A stretch of 44,299 nucleotides of DNA from Rhodospirillaceae bacterium. Its GTDB lineage: Bacteria; Pseudomonadota; Alphaproteobacteria; Bin65. The DNA lies in assembly GCA_026709535.1 (NCBI GenBank), contig JAPOST010000001.1, positions 1 to 44,299 of the forward strand, in the 5' to 3' direction. The notes below the pieces were generated by a model, which searched no databases, was not told where the DNA came from, and was given only the letters and a program-made list of their open reading frames with translations. Of the stretch, positions 1 to 8,470 are shown in pieces (the stretch's first letter is position 1; every line of letters begins with the position of its first letter). The position numbers were made by a program, and so were the translations under genes.

Positions 1-2
1 AT

Positions 3-76
3 TGGAGGCCCGGGCCGGAATCGAACCGACGTACAAGGATTTGCAGTCCTCTGCATCACCACTCTGCCACCGGGCC
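3..76 (-). tRNA. tRNA-Cys (anticodon GCA)
   Basis: Reading the minus strand gives a full cloverleaf. The acceptor stem GGCCCGG pairs with CCGGGCC, followed by discriminator T and an encoded CCA. The anticodon arm reads GGACTGCAAATCC with GCA in the loop, and the T arm contains GGTTCGATTCC. The molecule is 74 nt. It lies divergent from the pcm gene and close to the left window edge, so what lies beyond it is not visible. Confidence 0.96.
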
Positions 77-214
77 GCGATCCTTGAATCAGCATCGCCT
101 GTAGACGGCGAAATACAGGAGTGCGAGCAGGTCGGTCAAGAAGGCGAGAGACACAAAATTACCAAACGGATTTTTCGGCTGTTTGCGGCGGATTGGCTCC
201 GGCGGTTTCGGCCG

Positions 215-243
215 TTGTTTGTCGTCAAGCCCCTGCGTATAAA
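215..243 (+). promoter_or_regulatory. candidate promoter for pcm-tolC-popZ
   Basis: TTGTTT at 215-220 and TATAAA at 238-243 are separated by 17 bases, a good sigma-70-type match about 65 bases before the pcm-like start at 309. The interval 77-308 between tRNA-Cys and that gene holds no other convincing feature. This is a sequence-only prediction. Confidence 0.4.
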
Positions 244-308
244 TTTTGACTGACAATAAGGCGCCACGAAAGACGCCGAGCCATCAATAAAACCGATTTC
301 TCGCAGAC

Positions 309-965
309 ATGACAGACTTCGCCGCAGCTCGGGCGAATATGGTGGAAAGCCAGATTCGTCCCAACAAGGTGACCGATCCAGCATTGATACTGGCGTTGGC
401 TACGCTGCCGCGTGAACAATTTGTCCCGATAGAGCGACGGCCTCTGGCTTACGTGGACGAGGACCTTGCCTTGGGCGATGGTCGCTATTTGATGGAGCCC
501 ATGGTACTGGCCCGTCTCATTCAGATTGCAGCGCCTCAGCCAGAAGACATTGCGATGGTCCTGGCATGCGGCACAGGCTATGCTGTCTCCATCCTTGCCC
601 AGCTGTGCGAGACGGTGATCGGAATCGAGTCAAATCCCGATCTGGTGGAGCGTTCATCGTCGACGCTGGTCAATCTGGGCATTGATAACGCCATGATCTT
701 TCAGGGTGCTCCCCAGAACGGTTACCCCAAACAGGCACCATACAACGTAACGCTATTTGATGGCGGCATATCCGCTATCCCGGACACGATCATGTCCCAG
801 TGCGCGGATGGCGGTCGGATCGTCGGTGTCGTGAAATCGAGCGGCCCGATGGGACGAGCCACGCTGGCGACCAGTTTTGGCGGCGTCATCTCGGCGCGTG
901 AGATCTTCGACGCTCAGATCCCCATGCTTCCGGAACTGGTTCGTGAGGAAGCGTTCAGTTTTTGA
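309..965 (+). CDS. pcm: protein-L-isoaspartate O-methyltransferase family protein
   Basis: The 218-residue product is a cytoplasmic SAM-dependent methyltransferase of the PIMT family, whose classical members methylate damaged isoaspartyl residues to start their repair. The opening (MVESQIRPNKVTDPALI) and the SAM-binding motif I around residues 83-93 (MVLACGTGYAV) place it in the family. The usual substrate-binding stretch around S-x-P-H-M is replaced by YLMEPMVLARL near residues 60-70. Loss of that active-site region makes true repair activity uncertain. This divergent form commonly precedes tolC in alphaproteobacteria (family knowledge). The ATG at 309 has only a weak ribosome site. The gene is followed after 61 bases by tolC in the same direction. 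Confidence 0.85.
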   Translation: MTDFAAARANMVESQIRPNKVTDPALILALATLPREQFVPIERRPLAYVDEDLALGDGRYLMEPMVLARLIQIAAPQPEDIAMVLACGTGYAVSILAQLCETVIGIESNPDLVERSSSTLVNLGIDNAMIFQGAPQNGYPKQAPYNVTLFDGGISAIPDTIMSQCADGGRIVGVVKSSGPMGRATLATSFGGVISAREIFDAQIPMLPELVREEAFSF

Positions 966-1026
966 TCCATCAACCGGATCCCAATCAACCCGGCATCAGG
1001 TTCGGGTGGTGACAGAGTGAAAAGGA

Positions 1027-2514
1027 ATGGATGAAAAATTCTCGAGGGAGCCTGTAAAGGCTCGTTTTCTTGCGAATGGTAAGAGTGTCACGCTTTCGGT
1101 CGCCAATCGGATAGCGTGGATCGTTGCGATCGCGACTGGCGCGGTTGCCGGTTCTTTCCTCCTCCCGAATTCCAGGGCCCATGCAGAAACGATGGCGCAG
1201 GCCATGGCCCACGCCTATCACAACAATCCGCAGTTGCGCGCTGCCCGGGCGGCCCTGCGCAGCGTGGACGAGCAGGCGGCGCAGGCCTTCTCTAACTGGC
1301 TCCCCCGGCTTTCGATCTCTGCCGATGCGGGACGGGCCTTCACAAGACAGAAGCGAGAATATCTGACAGAAAGAACTCGGTTTGAAACTGATCACCGGTT
1401 GCCGGCAGGCGCATCGCTCAACCTGAGGCAGAATGCGTTTCGCGGCGGCCGCTACCTCTACCAGTGGCGCCGAGCCAAATACAATATCTTCGCTCAGCGA
1501 GCTCGCCTGGCCCATGTTGAACAGGTGGTCTTGCTGAATGTGGTCCGGGCATATATGGCAGTGTTTCGCGATCGAACAGAACTGCAACTGAACAGAAACA
1601 ACGAAAACGTCCTGGCGCGGCAACTTCAGGCTGCCCGCGATCGGTTCAGCGTCGGCGAGGTAACGCGTACGGATGTATCCCAGGCTCAAGCGCGTCTCGC
1701 ACGGGCGAGGGCAGCAACGATCCAGGCGATGGGCAATCTCCAGGCATCTCAGGCAAGTTACGTCAGCGTGGTGGGGCATTTGCCAAACCAGCTCAACCCG
1801 CCGAAATTGAGTTTCGATCTGCCGGAAGACACTGACGCGATTACTCAGCGAGCCCGACAAGACAACCCGCAAGTGTTGGCCGCGTTGTGGGCAGAGCGAT
1901 CAGCTCGGGAGGCTGTCAGGATGGTTGCTGGCGAACTGCTGCCGACCGTGACGCTCAACGGTCAGGTCCAACGGCGGTTCGATCAATTGAGGAGGAGTAC
2001 AGTCAACGATTCAGCAAGCATCACCGCCAACATGACGATTCCGCTCTATCAGTCAGGGGCTGTGATGTCCCGGATGCGGTCCGCAAAGCAGATCGTGTTT
2101 CAACGTCTCGACGAGTTACGCCAGGCCCAGCGAACGGCTGTCGAGAATGCAACCCGGTCCCATGCTGCGCTGCGCACCGCGCGCTCGAGCGTGCAGGCCT
2201 TCATGGCGCAGCTTCAATCCAGCCGCATTGCCCTCAATGGCGTCCGCGAGGAGGCCGCTGCCGGTCTCAGGACCATACTTGATACACTGAATGCCCAGCA
2301 GGAATTGCTGAACGCACAGGTCAACCTGGTGCGGGCTCGAAGAAACCTGACTGTCGCAACCTATGAACTGCTGACCACGATGGGTCGCATGAATGCAAGA
2401 AAACTGGGGCTGCGTGTCAAACACTATGACCCGGACCAGCACTACCGGGAAGTGCGCCATAAAGCGTTTGGCTTCGGAAAATCACCTCCTCCTTCTTCCG
2501 GAACCGAGAAGTAG
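1027..2514 (+). CDS. tolC: TolC family outer membrane efflux/secretion protein
   Basis: The 495-residue product is an outer-membrane channel of the TolC family, which forms trimers and serves as the exit duct for type I secretion and tripartite efflux systems. A hydrophobic signal segment spans about residues 29-47, with likely cleavage after AHA near residue 53. The n-region before it is unusually long at about 28 residues. Two internally similar halves follow, each with long amphipathic helices, for example NPQLRAARAALRSVDEQAAQ near residue 68 and again SRIALNGVREEAAAGLRT near 400. The ATG at 1027 is preceded by AAGGA at a good distance. No membrane-fusion protein or inner-membrane pump gene lies in the window, so its partners must be encoded elsewhere. 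The next gene is popZ, a conserved alphaproteobacterial pairing. Confidence 0.93.
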   Translation: MDEKFSREPVKARFLANGKSVTLSVANRIAWIVAIATGAVAGSFLLPNSRAHAETMAQAMAHAYHNNPQLRAARAALRSVDEQAAQAFSNWLPRLSISADAGRAFTRQKREYLTERTRFETDHRLPAGASLNLRQNAFRGGRYLYQWRRAKYNIFAQRARLAHVEQVVLLNVVRAYMAVFRDRTELQLNRNNENVLARQLQAARDRFSVGEVTRTDVSQAQARLARARAATIQAMGNLQASQASYVSVVGHLPNQLNPPKLSFDLPEDTDAITQRARQDNPQVLAALWAERSAREAVRMVAGELLPTVTLNGQVQRRFDQLRRSTVNDSASITANMTIPLYQSGAVMSRMRSAKQIVFQRLDELRQAQRTAVENATRSHAALRTARSSVQAFMAQLQSSRIALNGVREEAAAGLRTILDTLNAQQELLNAQVNLVRARRNLTVATYELLTTMGRMNARKLGLRVKHYDPDQHYREVRHKAFGFGKSPPPSSGTEK

Positions 2515-2609
2515 CAAGGCTACCTGTCAACCAGATCTGGCAAAGGCGTCTTGATGATCATATAGTGCATCGACGACAAGGCTCGCGATGCCCGAGGTGA
2601 TGACCGGTA

Positions 2610-3479
2610 ATGACCGAAGCAGCGGAATCGGGAAAACCTGACAAGCGGTCGATGGACGAAATTCTGGCGTCGATCCGTCGAATTGTTTCTGATGAGGAAG
2701 ATAATGCCGATGTCGGCGGTGGCGATGGCGGAGTCCAGGCGCCGGATCGGGCCGTACGGCGAGGCGCTGCGGCAGCAGTAGTGCAAGCCGATGCTGCGGC
2801 TGGCGACGACAGTCGCCTGGACCGCCAAGGGAACGCTTCCGAGACGGTGGTGGCACCCGTCGATCCTGCGCCATCCGCTGCAACGGCCTCGACACCCCTG
2901 TCAGGCGAAGACGATGTTCTTGATCTGATTGACATGGTGGCACCTGACGGTTCCGTAGTGCGCATCGGCCAGGCTTCGGTGCAGCATTTGGCTGGATCGC
3001 AGGAGGCTGCGGCAACACCATTCGCCACGCAGCCGAATTCCGATCTGTCGTTGCCGAAACAGGGGATTGCTCAAGAACCCGCACCATCTGGAATGCACCC
3101 TGCGGCTGAGACGACCACGCCTATTCCTTTGGCAAGAGCGCAATCGGCGAGACAGGTAATCGAGCCGACAGATACCGCAAAAATCGGTCTGACAAACGTC
3201 GTCGGCGCGGCTGGCGTCCGACGCGGCGCCGATATGGAGAACATCACCAGCGCCCTCCAGATCGGGACGCCGCGTTCCGAACATGCAGATCGTACCGTTT
3301 ATCCGGACGGCCAACAGACATCATCCGCCGAACCTTCCATTGAACACCAGGTACTGGAAACCCTGGTTCAGCGGGCCTTGGCACCGGTGTTGAATGAATG
3401 GCTGGATAAAAACATGCCAGCAATCATGGAAAAAATTACCGCACGGGAAATCAGGAAGATCACCGACGCACAGCGTTGA
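2610..3479 (+). CDS. popZ: PopZ-like polar organizing protein (DUF2497)
   Basis: The 289-residue product matches the DUF2497/PopZ family by its two conserved ends. Near residue 15 is the short helix MDEILASIRRIVSDEE. The last 60 residues form the oligomerisation part (VLETLVQRALAPVLNEWLDK, then MPAIMEKITAREIRKI). The roughly 190 residues between are low-complexity, rich in Ala, Pro, Asp and Thr, and expected to be disordered. In Caulobacter PopZ builds a pole-anchoring matrix that tethers the chromosome origin through ParB (established there, inferred here). The central region is longer than in Caulobacter PopZ. In many alphaproteobacteria valS follows. Here the next gene is a convergent CoxG-like gene instead. 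Confidence 0.9.
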   Translation: MTEAAESGKPDKRSMDEILASIRRIVSDEEDNADVGGGDGGVQAPDRAVRRGAAAAVVQADAAAGDDSRLDRQGNASETVVAPVDPAPSAATASTPLSGEDDVLDLIDMVAPDGSVVRIGQASVQHLAGSQEAAATPFATQPNSDLSLPKQGIAQEPAPSGMHPAAETTTPIPLARAQSARQVIEPTDTAKIGLTNVVGAAGVRRGADMENITSALQIGTPRSEHADRTVYPDGQQTSSAEPSIEHQVLETLVQRALAPVLNEWLDKNMPAIMEKITAREIRKITDAQR

Positions 3480-3493
3480 AGATTTCCACGAGT

Positions 3494-3512
3494 GGGCAGG
3501 TTTTGCCTGCCT
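3494..3512. terminator. hairpin between convergent popZ and coxG-like genes
   Basis: GGCAGG at 3495-3500 and CCTGCC at 3506-3511 form a 6-bp stem with a 5-base loop, in the 32-base gap between the two convergent stop codons. There is no clear run of T on either side, so it is at best a weak bidirectional terminator. Confidence 0.3.
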
Positions 3513-3973
3513 TACTCCGAGGGCGCCTCGCGGCTTGGCGCTACATGCTCGGCAAAATTGCTGAAGAACTGATCAGCAAGTTTCCGTGCCGTGCCAGCGA
3601 CAAGGCGAGATCCGATCTGCGCCAGCTTGCCGCCGATCTTGGCGTCTGCATCGTAGGTCAGGATCGTGTCGCCCCCCTGATCGGCAAGCTGGACGTTGGC
3701 ACCCCCCTTGGCAAAGCCGGCGACGCCGCCCTTGCCCTCACCCTGAATTCTGTAGCCCGCCGGAGGGGTGATGTCTTCCAGCTGAACTTCGCCCTTGAAC
3801 GTTGCCGAAACGGGCCCGACTTTCGTTTTGACCGTGGCAGAGAAGCTTGTGTCTGACGTTTGCTCGAGTTCCTGGCACCCGGGAATGCAGGCACGCAGAA
3901 CTTCCGGATCGTTCAGTGCGTTCCAGACCGTCTCCCGATCTGCGGGAATACGATACTCCCCGGACATTTCCAT
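3512..3973 (-). CDS. CoxG-like SRPBCC family protein
   Basis: The 153-residue protein belongs to the CoxG (carbon monoxide dehydrogenase subunit G) branch of the SRPBCC/START-like fold. It opens with MEMSGEYRIPADRETVWNAL and contains the conserved VLRACIPGCQEL near residues 30-41. Further family stretches are VGPVSATFKGEV near residue 52 and a Gly-rich strand (GEGKGGVAGFAKGG). In carboxydotrophs CoxG helps anchor CO dehydrogenase to the membrane. No cox structural genes are nearby, so a CO role cannot be inferred and many family members stand alone. The ORF is single and convergent with popZ. AGGAG lies about 11 bases before the ATG at 3973. Confidence 0.85.
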   Translation of the reverse strand: MEMSGEYRIPADRETVWNALNDPEVLRACIPGCQELEQTSDTSFSATVKTKVGPVSATFKGEVQLEDITPPAGYRIQGEGKGGVAGFAKGGANVQLADQGGDTILTYDADAKIGGKLAQIGSRLVAGTARKLADQFFSNFAEHVAPSREAPSE

Positions 3974-4225
3974 TTGGGGCTCACTCCTGTTCTGGCCAGA
4001 TCGCGAACAATTAGTTTTTTGTTCGGTTCATGGCAAGCGAAGCAATGAAGCGGAGACCGATACCGGATCGGGCGTTGGCAAACGCGAGCAGGTGTGACAT
4101 CACGGGGCCCGAGCGCTCTGGTGGCATGTATTCCATTCGATGTTTCAGTCCTCAGCAGTTGCGACAACGCGGACTGCGAACGATCTGCCGGTTCGCTGAC
4201 AGATGAAAAGTCCCCAAGAGGAAAC

Positions 4226-5464
4226 ATGATGCTCAAATCTCACCAGCATGCGGTGATCATCGCCACGGCCGCAACAGCGGTTGCAATGGCATCGCCGGCT
4301 GCGGCCAAGGTTGAAGGCGATACGATCGTCCTCGGTTCGGCTCTCTCCGAGACCGGCAAGTACTCGACGAATGGCATCCACGCCAAGAACGGCTACAACA
4401 TTGCCGTTGACCTCATCAACAAGAGGGGCGGCGTCAAGGTTGGCGGAAAGTCCTACAAGCTCAAGATCATCTATTATGATGATGAATCAACGCCGGCGCG
4501 TGGCGCCCAGCTTGCCGAACGGCTGATCCGACAGGATGGCGTGAAATACATGCTGGGACCATACAGTTCCGGTCTCACCAAGGCGATTGCGCCGGTAACG
4601 GAAAAATACCGGATCCCGATGGTGGAAGCGGAAGGCGCATCGCGCTCCCTGTTCACCAAGGGATACAGGTATCTCTTCGCCGTGCTGTCAACATCCGAAC
4701 AGTATCTTGCGAGCGCCATCCAGCTGGCCGCCGAAATCGCCGACAGGAATGGCAAGAAACGGTCCGACGTCAAGATCGCCATGGCGTTCGAGAATGATCC
4801 GTTTTCTCTGGATGTCCGCGCCGGTGTTCTGGCCGACATCAGACGACTGGGCATGAGGGTGGTCATCGACGACCGTCTTCCTCGCGATCTCTCCGACATG
4901 TCGGCGACACTCACCAAAGTACGGGCACTGCAACCCGATCTTCTGGTGGTGTCCGGGCACTCGAAAGGGGCTGCTACCGCTGCGCGCCAGGTCAAGGAAC
5001 TGAAGATCGCCACGCCGATGATCGCGATGACCCATTGCGAATCGGCGAAAATAGTTTCCAAGTTCAGCGCTGCGGTGAACGGCTTCCTGTGCCCGACGCA
5101 GTGGGCCGAGACGCTTTCATATACCGGCGAATACTTCGGTAGCGCTGCAGCGTTCGACAACAAATTCAAGGCAACGTTCAGCGGCTACAGGACAGTGCCT
5201 TACCAGTCCGCCCAGGCAGCGGCAGCCGTTCTGGTATGGAAAGACGCGTTCGAGCGGGCCAACGGCTTCGATCCCGAGAAGGTTCGTGATGCGATCGCCG
5301 CTACCGACATGGTTACCTTCTACGGTCCGATCAAATTCTCCGAGGCTGGCAACAACATTGCCAAGCCCATGGTGCTGCGACAGATCCAGGACGGCAGGTA
5401 TGTTGTCGTGGCGCCGTCGAAATGGGCCTCGCACAAGGTCCAATGGCCGCGGAAGGTTCAGTAG
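4226..5464 (+). CDS. branched-chain amino acid-type ABC transporter, substrate-binding protein
   Basis: The 412-residue product is a periplasmic binding protein of the Leu/Ile/Val (Peripla_BP_6) family that delivers substrate to the permease encoded downstream. The reading frame is open further upstream, but ATG 4226 is chosen because AGAGGAAAC precedes it and a signal peptide starts there: hydrophobic AVIIATAATAVAMA, cleavage near PAAA at residue 27. The mature start (VEGDTIVLGSALSETGKYS) and the YYDDESTPARGAQLAERLI stretch are family hallmarks. It is the first gene of livK-H-M-G-F. The substrate cannot be read from sequence, since this family covers amino acids, amides, urea and aromatic acids. 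The 252 bases before it are shared with the divergent coxG-like gene and show no convincing regulatory site. Confidence 0.88.
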   Translation: MMLKSHQHAVIIATAATAVAMASPAAAKVEGDTIVLGSALSETGKYSTNGIHAKNGYNIAVDLINKRGGVKVGGKSYKLKIIYYDDESTPARGAQLAERLIRQDGVKYMLGPYSSGLTKAIAPVTEKYRIPMVEAEGASRSLFTKGYRYLFAVLSTSEQYLASAIQLAAEIADRNGKKRSDVKIAMAFENDPFSLDVRAGVLADIRRLGMRVVIDDRLPRDLSDMSATLTKVRALQPDLLVVSGHSKGAATAARQVKELKIATPMIAMTHCESAKIVSKFSAAVNGFLCPTQWAETLSYTGEYFGSAAAFDNKFKATFSGYRTVPYQSAQAAAAVLVWKDAFERANGFDPEKVRDAIAATDMVTFYGPIKFSEAGNNIAKPMVLRQIQDGRYVVVAPSKWASHKVQWPRKVQ

Positions 5465-5549
5465 AGCCTCCCCAAACGAAAACGGCGGCGGCTCCCGAAG
5501 TTCGGCTTCCGCCTTGCTGAAACGGATCTCCAACTTGAAGAAACGCATC

Positions 5550-6608
5550 ATGGCGCCGTCAGAAACTGCCTCGCAGGCACGTGTCGGTCTCGGTATGCCG
5601 GCTTGGCTGAAATCGTCCAGCGACGGCTGGACACTGTTTTTCATGCTGGCTCTGGTGTGCCTCTGCCTGGTGGCGATCAGCGAGAATGCCCGAAACAACC
5701 TGACTATCCTGGAGGTGGCCTGGCAGCAAAATATCCAGCTTCTGCTGGACGGGCTGTTCATCGGGGCGATCTTCGCGTTTGCCGCCTATGGCCTGGCGCT
5801 CGTCTGGGGTGTGATGAACGTCAAGAACCTGTGCCAGGGCGAGTATGTCATCATGGGTGGTTACATTTCCTATTGCATGTACGCCAATGGCATTCATCCG
5901 TTCTTCGGCTTTCCCGTCGCCATTGTTCTCATGTTCGGCTTCGGCTGGCTGATGTACTTCCTGGTGATCAAGCGAGTGATCGACCGGGATCTGTTCACGT
6001 CTCTGCTGGCGACCTTCGGAATTGCGATCGTGCTCCAGCAGGGTCTGAACCTGATCTTCGGACCCGAAGTTCAGACGGCGCGCTCCGGATTGCCGACAGC
6101 TACGATCACGATTGGCGGCGGATCATTTACTTTCGCCTGGATCAAGCTTGCCGCCTTCCTGATGTGTGGGGCGGACGCGGGTCGGCTGGCGCTGGTCATT
6201 GTTCTGTTCATGAAACGCAGCCGAATGGGGCAGGCGATCCGCGCGACGGCGCAGGACCCGCGCGCCGCTCGGGTCATGGGCATCGATACCGGCAAGGTTT
6301 ACGCGTTTACCTACTCGCTGAATGCCGCCATCTGCGGTGCCGCCGGCGTCCTGATCGCCATGATCTGGGTGATCCAGCCATTTTACGGCATCACGCATTC
6401 GATCCGGTCTTTCGTGGTGGTGACGGCGGCGGGGTTCGGTAACCTGCCAGGCGTGATCACGGCTGGCCTCGGCCTCGGCGTAGCCGAACAGTATAGCGGC
6501 TTTGTGCTCGGTGCGGATTTCCAGCAGGCGACAGTCGTCGGCCTTCTTCTTCTGGTCCTGATCTGGCGCCAGATCGTCGAGAACAAATACCGCCGGGTGG
6601 TCGAGTAG
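5550..6608 (+). CDS. livH: Liv-type ABC transporter permease (LivH)
   Basis: The 352-residue inner-membrane permease is of the LivH family, one half of the channel of the importer. It contains LGLVWG-like GLALVWGVMNVKNLCQGE near residues 88-105 and the coupling-helix region RSRMGQAIRATAQDPRAARV near 225, which contacts the ATPases. The frame is open upstream into the end of the binding-protein gene, but ATG 5550 fits the family start best. The protein carries about 60 extra N-terminal residues with an additional hydrophobic segment (WTLFFMLALVCLCLVAIS) compared with the ~300-residue LivH norm. A gap of 85 bases separates it from the binding-protein gene. Confidence 0.9.
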   Translation: MAPSETASQARVGLGMPAWLKSSSDGWTLFFMLALVCLCLVAISENARNNLTILEVAWQQNIQLLLDGLFIGAIFAFAAYGLALVWGVMNVKNLCQGEYVIMGGYISYCMYANGIHPFFGFPVAIVLMFGFGWLMYFLVIKRVIDRDLFTSLLATFGIAIVLQQGLNLIFGPEVQTARSGLPTATITIGGGSFTFAWIKLAAFLMCGADAGRLALVIVLFMKRSRMGQAIRATAQDPRAARVMGIDTGKVYAFTYSLNAAICGAAGVLIAMIWVIQPFYGITHSIRSFVVVTAAGFGNLPGVITAGLGLGVAEQYSGFVLGADFQQATVVGLLLLVLIWRQIVENKYRRVVE

Positions 6609-6614
6609 GATTTG

Positions 6615-7730
6615 ATGCTCAAAGACAAGATCGAAAGGCCCGGATACCTCCTGATCGCCGTCCTTGGCCTGATTGCACCCATGGTGTTCCCCGCTTACGT
6701 GCAGCAGATCGCCATGCTGTGGATCATGATCGTCTTCGCGCTCACCTGGGATGCGATGGGCGGTCAGATGGGATACAACTCCCTGGGTAATATTTTCTTC
6801 TTCGGGGCCGGCATGTATATGGCCGCCGTCGCCCAGATCTGGCCCTGGTACGATGTCGGGGAATACACCGATCCTGCCGGCGCGTTGAAGACCTCTTTCA
6901 CTATCGGGCAGTATTTCACCGGGCTGGCCCTCGGGATTGTCATGGCTGCTGTAGGGTCGGTGATCCTGGCCGTCCTTTTCGGCCTGATCGTGTTTGGGCT
7001 CCGCGGACCCTATTTCGCGATCGGAACGTTGGGAATTGCAATTGCCGCCGGGGAACTGATCGGCGCCTGGGACTGGGTCGGCGGAGGCGGTGGCATTCGT
7101 CTTCCGGTATTCCCGTCCGGAACCGATGCCGACCCGCTGTTTCGCGTTCCGTTTGGTGCGATCACATCGGCTGACCTGCAGGGCATCTTCTTCTACTGGG
7201 CATGTTTCCTGCTGGCGGCCGCAACTTTCTTCTTCTTCCGATGGCTGTACACGACCCGGTTCGGACTGATGCTGAACGCCATACGGGACGATGAGACGAA
7301 ATCGGAAGCACTGGGCATTCGGACAACGCTGTACAAGACGATCGCCTGGTCGATGTCGGCCTTCTTTCTGGGTATTTCGGGAGCGCTGTTCGGCAACATC
7401 ATCGGCTTCATCGAGCCGCTGGAAGTAGCGTTTCCCACGGTGACCTTCGGGATCTTTATGGTGCTGATGGCGTTGCTCGGCGGCAAGGGAACCCTGTGGG
7501 GGCCGGTGATCGGCGCCACACTGTTTCATGTCATCAAGGAAGTGACGTGGACGCACCTGTTGGGTTGGCAATGGGTTGTTCTGGGTCTGCTCATTGTTCT
7601 GACGGTCGTCTTCTTCCAACAAGGCATCGTCGGCTGGATTCAGGAGAGGCGGCCCGAGTGGTTCGGGATTGGAGTCGACCGCGGAACCGCCGGTCAGCAG
7701 GCTGATGCTGCCGGGAAGATCGCCCGATGA
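6615..7730 (+). CDS. livM: Liv-type ABC transporter permease (LivM)
   Basis: The 371-residue inner-membrane permease is of the LivM family and partners LivH. The opening half contains the conserved WDAMGGQMGYNSLGNIFFFG region near residues 40-60. The C-terminal half contains TTRFGLMLNAIRDDETKSEA near residue 215, the EAA-like loop that docks on the ATPases, followed by ALGIRTTLYKTIAWSMSAFF. ATG 6615 is preferred over the TTG three bases earlier. It lies 6 bases after livH and overlaps livG by ATGA, so translation is coupled. The insert GGGGGIRLPVFPSGTDADPL near residue 157 is a periplasmic loop. Confidence 0.9.
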   Translation: MLKDKIERPGYLLIAVLGLIAPMVFPAYVQQIAMLWIMIVFALTWDAMGGQMGYNSLGNIFFFGAGMYMAAVAQIWPWYDVGEYTDPAGALKTSFTIGQYFTGLALGIVMAAVGSVILAVLFGLIVFGLRGPYFAIGTLGIAIAAGELIGAWDWVGGGGGIRLPVFPSGTDADPLFRVPFGAITSADLQGIFFYWACFLLAAATFFFFRWLYTTRFGLMLNAIRDDETKSEALGIRTTLYKTIAWSMSAFFLGISGALFGNIIGFIEPLEVAFPTVTFGIFMVLMALLGGKGTLWGPVIGATLFHVIKEVTWTHLLGWQWVVLGLLIVLTVVFFQQGIVGWIQERRPEWFGIGVDRGTAGQQADAAGKIAR

Positions 7731-8470
7731 CCCATTTGATCGAAGTCGAGGGCGTGTCCAAGGCGTTCGGGGGCGTTATCGCCAACAACGCAATCACGAT
7801 GTCGGTGGAAAAGGGGAGCATTACCGGCCTCATTGGCCCCAACGGTTCTGGCAAGACGACCCTGTTCAACTCTATCGTCGGTTTCCACCCGATCGACGAC
7901 GGCAGCATCCGGTTCAGGGGTCAGGAAATCTCGCGCCTTCGGGTCCCGCAAATTGCCCGGCTGGGCCTGCTCCGGACTTTTCAGCAAACCCGGATATTCA
8001 AGAAGCTGAACTGCGTCGACAACATGTACGCTGCCCTGTCCCATCGGGAAGGGCATTTCGCTGGAATGTTCGCGAAGAAATCCGGAGAAGCGGAAGAGCG
8101 GGCGGAGCATCTGCTTGATTTCGTCGGGTTGTACCAGAAGCGCAAACTGCGCGCGGGCGATCTCTCGTTCGGGCAGCAGAAGCTGCTTGAATTTGCCATG
8201 GCGGTGATGAACGAGCCGGAAGTGCTGTTGCTCGATGAGCCGACAGCCGGAATCAACCCCACCCTGATCAATGGATTGATCGACCGCTTGCGTCTGGCCA
8301 ACGAACAGTTCGGCCTCACCCTGTTTGTCATCGAGCACAACATGCGCGTGATCATGAATTTGGCGCAGCACATCTATTGTCTGGCGCATGGCGAGTTATT
8401 GGCGGATGGCTCGCCCCGCGAACTGCAAGAAGATCAGCGCGTCATCGACGCTTACCTGGGTGCGCATTGA
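7727..8470 (+). CDS. livG: Liv-type ABC transporter ATP-binding protein (LivG)
   Basis: The 247-residue cytoplasmic ATPase powers the LivHM channel. It has Walker A GPNGSGKTT at residues 37-45, a Q-loop near FQQTRIF (85-91), signature LSFGQ at 146-150, Walker B LLLDEP at 167-172 and the H-loop in FVIEHNM. The signature reads LSFGQ where the consensus is LSGGQ, which is common in LivG. It starts inside the livM stop (ATGA) and ends overlapping the start of livF (TGATG). Confidence 0.93.
   Translation: MTHLIEVEGVSKAFGGVIANNAITMSVEKGSITGLIGPNGSGKTTLFNSIVGFHPIDDGSIRFRGQEISRLRVPQIARLGLLRTFQQTRIFKKLNCVDNMYAALSHREGHFAGMFAKKSGEAEERAEHLLDFVGLYQKRKLRAGDLSFGQQKLLEFAMAVMNEPEVLLLDEPTAGINPTLINGLIDRLRLANEQFGLTLFVIEHNMRVIMNLAQHIYCLAHGELLADGSPRELQEDQRVIDAYLGAH

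Noticed and set aside
985-1872. Minus-strand 295-codon frame over tolC
   Set aside because: Shadow of tolC; no start signal and no known domain.
4094-4225. Upstream extension of the first Liv binding protein
   Set aside because: It would place 44 polar residues before the signal peptide; ATG 4226 has a good ribosome site.
6123-7622. Long minus-strand open frame of 499 codons across livH and livM
   Set aside because: It is antisense to two clear permease genes, is rich in Asp, Gln, His and Arg with no domain, and is a GC-rich third-position shadow.
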